NCBI GenBank assembly: GCA_046565765.1
Contig: JBKHXX010000002.1
Coordinates: 1-42,411, forward strand
Direction: 5' to 3'
DNA from: JBFMCT01 sp046565765
GTDB lineage: Bacteria > Actinomycetota > Acidimicrobiia > Acidimicrobiales > AC-14
DNA length: 42,411 bases
The notes beneath the pieces are model-generated. The model was not told where the DNA came from and did no database searches. It saw only the letters and a program-made list of their open reading frames with translations. A program made the position numbers and the translations under genes. This document shows positions 40,286-42,411 of this stretch, in pieces (position 1 is the stretch's first letter; the number at the start of each line of letters is the position of its first letter).

Positions 40286-41563
40286 ATGAACCGTACCGGC
40301 ACGCTCGCGCGCCTCCGCCAGAGCCTGCTCCCACTTCCGGCCCTCTTCGGGCTGGCTGCCATCGCAGCCTCCGCAGTGAGCTCGGTCGTGGATCGGCGGA
40401 TCGGCTTCGAGGGCGACCTGTTCCCCGGGGGCGCCGACAGCGCTCGGTCGCTTCTGTCGTCGATCGCCAGCGCCTCTCTCACCCTCACGGCCGTCGTGTT
40501 CTCAATCACCATGCTGGTGCTGCAGCTCACGTCCGCGCAATACTCGCCTCGGGTGCTCCGACGGTTCCTGCGGGACCGGGTCAGCCAGACGGCGCTGGCA
40601 GTGTTTGCATCCACCTTCATCTTCTCGCTCGCAGCACTTCGGGGGGTCGCCCCTGACGCCGTTCCGGTGACGTCTGTCGTCATCGCGTTCGTTCTGGCGC
40701 TGCTGACCATCGGCGTGTTCGTGATCTACGTGAACCACATCGCACAGGAGATCCGAGTCAGCTCGATCATCGCCGCCATCGCCGACGAGACCCGCGAAGC
40801 CATCGACGACGTCTGCGGCGGCGCCCGGAGTGGGCCAGGCACCAGCCATGCCTGGCCAGAGGCCGCAGCCACGACCGTCGTCGCGGCGCCCCACGACGGC
40901 GTCGTCGTCGCCGTCAACGTCCCCGGGCTGGTGTCGGCCGCCAAGCGCTGCGACGTGGCCGTCGAGCTGGTCCCCCTTGTAGGCGACTGGGTCGTCGACG
41001 GCGCCCCGCTGCTCCGGGTGATCGGGGACCCACCGGATCATCATGAGACCTTCACCAGCAAGGTATCGATCGGCCGGGAACGCGACATGGCGCAGGATCC
41101 CGCCTACGGAATGCGCCAGCTGATCGACATCGCCGAGCGTGCCCTCTCGCCCGGCACGAACGATCCCACGACTGCAGTCCAGGCGATACAGACCGTGCAC
41201 GGCCTCCTCGTTCGATTCGCATGCGCCCCTGAGCCCACTGAGACCTTCTGCGATCCGGACGGCCGTCCCAGGTTCCGGCGCCACCTTCGCAGCTTCGGCG
41301 ACCTCCTCGACCTCGCCGTCGACGAGATCCTGCTGTACGGCCAGGACTCGCTCCAGGTGACCGCCGCTCTCGACGCGATGCTCAACGACCTGCTGCGGGT
41401 CACGACCGACGCCCGCGCCGAGCTCGTCTCGGCCAAGCTCGAGATGGTGCGGCGCGCCCGAACCAAGCTGGTCTCGGGCAAGGCGTGGTTCGTCGACGGT
41501 GTGGTCACGAACGGCAGCGGTCGATCGCATGCAGGCAGGGGAGGGACCAATGACCTCCGCTGA
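40286..41563 (+). CDS. DUF2254 family membrane protein
   Basis: A 425-aa protein from ATG 40286, with a GGAG ribosome site at 40276. Four TM helices occupy the first 155 residues (PLPALFGLAAIAASAVSSVV, SASLTLTAVVFSITMLVLQL, ALAVFASTFIFSLAALRGVA, VVIAFVLALLTIGVFVIYVN). A soluble C-terminal part carries the family motif RALSPGTNDPTTAVQ near 290-304 and DLAVDEILLYGQDSLQV. Function of the family is unknown. The last 14 nt overlap the next gene. Confidence 0.88.
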   Translation: MNRTGTLARLRQSLLPLPALFGLAAIAASAVSSVVDRRIGFEGDLFPGGADSARSLLSSIASASLTLTAVVFSITMLVLQLTSAQYSPRVLRRFLRDRVSQTALAVFASTFIFSLAALRGVAPDAVPVTSVVIAFVLALLTIGVFVIYVNHIAQEIRVSSIIAAIADETREAIDDVCGGARSGPGTSHAWPEAAATTVVAAPHDGVVVAVNVPGLVSAAKRCDVAVELVPLVGDWVVDGAPLLRVIGDPPDHHETFTSKVSIGRERDMAQDPAYGMRQLIDIAERALSPGTNDPTTAVQAIQTVHGLLVRFACAPEPTETFCDPDGRPRFRRHLRSFGDLLDLAVDEILLYGQDSLQVTAALDAMLNDLLRVTTDARAELVSAKLEMVRRARTKLVSGKAWFVDGVVTNGSGRSHAGRGGTNDLR

Positions 41564-42035
41564 ACGCCGTCAGGACGGTGCCGGCATGCTGAAGATCCTG
41601 GCGCTGGTCATCGCCTTCGGTGTCGTCGCCACGGGATGCGGAGGCGGTGACGACAACCCCGAGGCCCAGCCTGCGCCCGACGTCACGGTGTTCCGCGGCG
41701 GCGTGTTCGACCAGCTTCCTCGCTACCCCCGCTCGGTCGATCTGGCGACGCCCACCGAGACGGCTGGCGTCGTCGCCCAGACCTTCTCCGTGCGCAACGC
41801 CTCGCCACGGGAGATCCTCGACTTCTACGCCAGCCGGCTCGATCGATGGCGCGTCGTGGAGCCAGTCCACCAGGTCGGCGACGATGCCTTCCGTGGGAGC
41901 TGGACGAGGGATGGGCGCAGGCTCCAGGTGAGCGCCGGACGGGCCCCGGCCATCGATGTCGAACCACCCACCGTCGAGCCGCCGATCGCCCAGTACAGCC
42001 TCCAGTTGGGCCCGCCGGAGGCGTTCCCGTCATGA
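41550..42035 (+). CDS. Putative lipoprotein
   Basis: A 161-aa protein from ATG 41550, with GGGGAGGG 4-11 nt upstream, overlapping the DUF2254 gene by 14 nt. A hydrophobic segment MLKILALVIAFGVVATGCGG carries a lipobox with the cysteine as the acyl anchor. The mature domain (about 130 residues; YPRSVDLATPTETAGVV, NASPREILDFYASRLDRW, GSWTRDGRRLQVSAG) is not recognised. It is coupled by an ATGA overlap to the next lipoprotein. ATG 41586 is an alternative start. Confidence 0.8.
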   Translation: MTSAERRQDGAGMLKILALVIAFGVVATGCGGGDDNPEAQPAPDVTVFRGGVFDQLPRYPRSVDLATPTETAGVVAQTFSVRNASPREILDFYASRLDRWRVVEPVHQVGDDAFRGSWTRDGRRLQVSAGRAPAIDVEPPTVEPPIAQYSLQLGPPEAFPS

Positions 42036-42411
42036 ACCGGCTCGAGAAGGTCTCCCGGCCGCTCGTGTTCGTGATCGCGGTCCTCGGCTTGAGCTTGACC
42101 GGCTGTGGGGGCGGCGAGGACGGCGTGGCGGGCGACACGACGTCCTCGACGTCGGCCACAACCACCACGTCGGTGGTCACGCCGACCACGACCCCGCGCG
42201 CCGGGGAGAACGTCGTGGTGCGGGTCGACGGCCAGGTCGTCCCGCTCCAGCGGGTCTGCCGCGGCGTCGATGGCGCCGTGGTCGCCATCGCCACGACCGG
42301 GCGGCGCATCATTCTCGTACGAGAGGAGGGCCTCGCCCTCAGGATCGGCACCGAGGGCGGAACGTTCGCCGAAACCAGCGACGTCCGTATGACGCCGGCC
42401 GGGCAGGGCAC
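42032..42411 (+). CDS. Putative lipoprotein, cut by the right edge
   Basis: The frame is open from ATG 42032 to the end of the window, overlapping the previous stop by 4 nt (ATGA). The product begins MNRLEKVSRPLVFVIAVLGL with lipobox LSLTGCGG, followed by a Thr-rich spacer and a small domain (ENVVVRVDGQVVPLQRVCRG, then AIATTGRRIILVREE) that looks like a beta-rich fold. The C-terminus is missing. It is likely co-transcribed with the preceding DUF2254 and lipoprotein genes under direct-repeat box C. Confidence 0.75.
   Translation, partial: MNRLEKVSRPLVFVIAVLGLSLTGCGGGEDGVAGDTTSSTSATTTTSVVTPTTTPRAGENVVVRVDGQVVPLQRVCRGVDGAVVAIATTGRRIILVREEGLALRIGTEGGTFAETSDVRMTPAGQG

Overview
The window reads as the chromosome of a high-GC actinobacterium. 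Third positions are strongly G/C, GTG starts are common, and there is a stand-alone LigD-type polymerase domain, a TMEM165/GDT1 transporter and DUF2254/DUF6328/DUF1622 membrane proteins. A member of the Acidimicrobiia would fit, but that placement is inference. The left third is mobile DNA and the rest is chromosomal backbone with accessory genes.

1-14250: a tandem integration array at a tRNA-Arg(ACG) gene. The intact tRNA is at 14178-14250 on the minus strand. A 43-bp copy of its 3' half recurs at 2472-2514. Between the two copies lies an 11.7-kb integrative and mobilizable element (element A). It carries a tyrosine integrase, an excisionase-like HTH protein, a MobF relaxase-helicase and an oriT-like region. 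Its cargo is a RelE/Phd-type toxin-antitoxin pair, an AlbA_2 (Schlafen-type) protein, a DUF262 protein coupled to a RelA/SpoT synthetase, and a divergent HEPN/Abi-like protein. No coupling protein or type IV secretion genes are seen, so transfer would need a helper. Left of the 43-bp repeat a second, near-identical integrase belongs to an older element (element B). Its other end is outside the window, and it carries a small membrane protein coupled to a truncated upstream gene.

14251-21918: backbone. It holds two secreted beta-helix/RCC1 proteins around a 50-aa acidic ORF, an Excalibur-like secreted protein preceded by a G10 tract, two tRNA-Ser genes, prephenate dehydratase (pheA), and larB-larC for the nickel-pincer nucleotide cofactor.

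21919-32657: a 1938-aa protein joining two alpha/beta-hydrolase domains to a CHAT caspase-like protease, just downstream of a thioredoxin-reductase-like flavoprotein that lacks its redox cysteines. Then come a GDT1 transporter, a lipoprotein hydrolase with no visible nucleophilic serine, a gamma-glutamylcyclotransferase-like protein and a DrrAB-type ABC exporter.

32658-42411: a secreted triplicated beta-propeller protein, the LigD polymerase homologue, a truncated sigma-like ORF, DUF1622, an RpoD-like sigma-70 factor, DUF6328, DUF2254 and two lipoproteins, the last cut by the window end. Four 11-bp-spaced direct-repeat boxes (GTMAC units) occur in this last region. Three precede plus-strand genes and suggest a local regulon, perhaps under an OmpR/PhoB-type regulator.

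The leading candidates for an undescribed system are the DUF262-RelA/SpoT operon with the divergent HEPN gene in element A, the dual-hydrolase CHAT protein, and the direct-repeat regulon.
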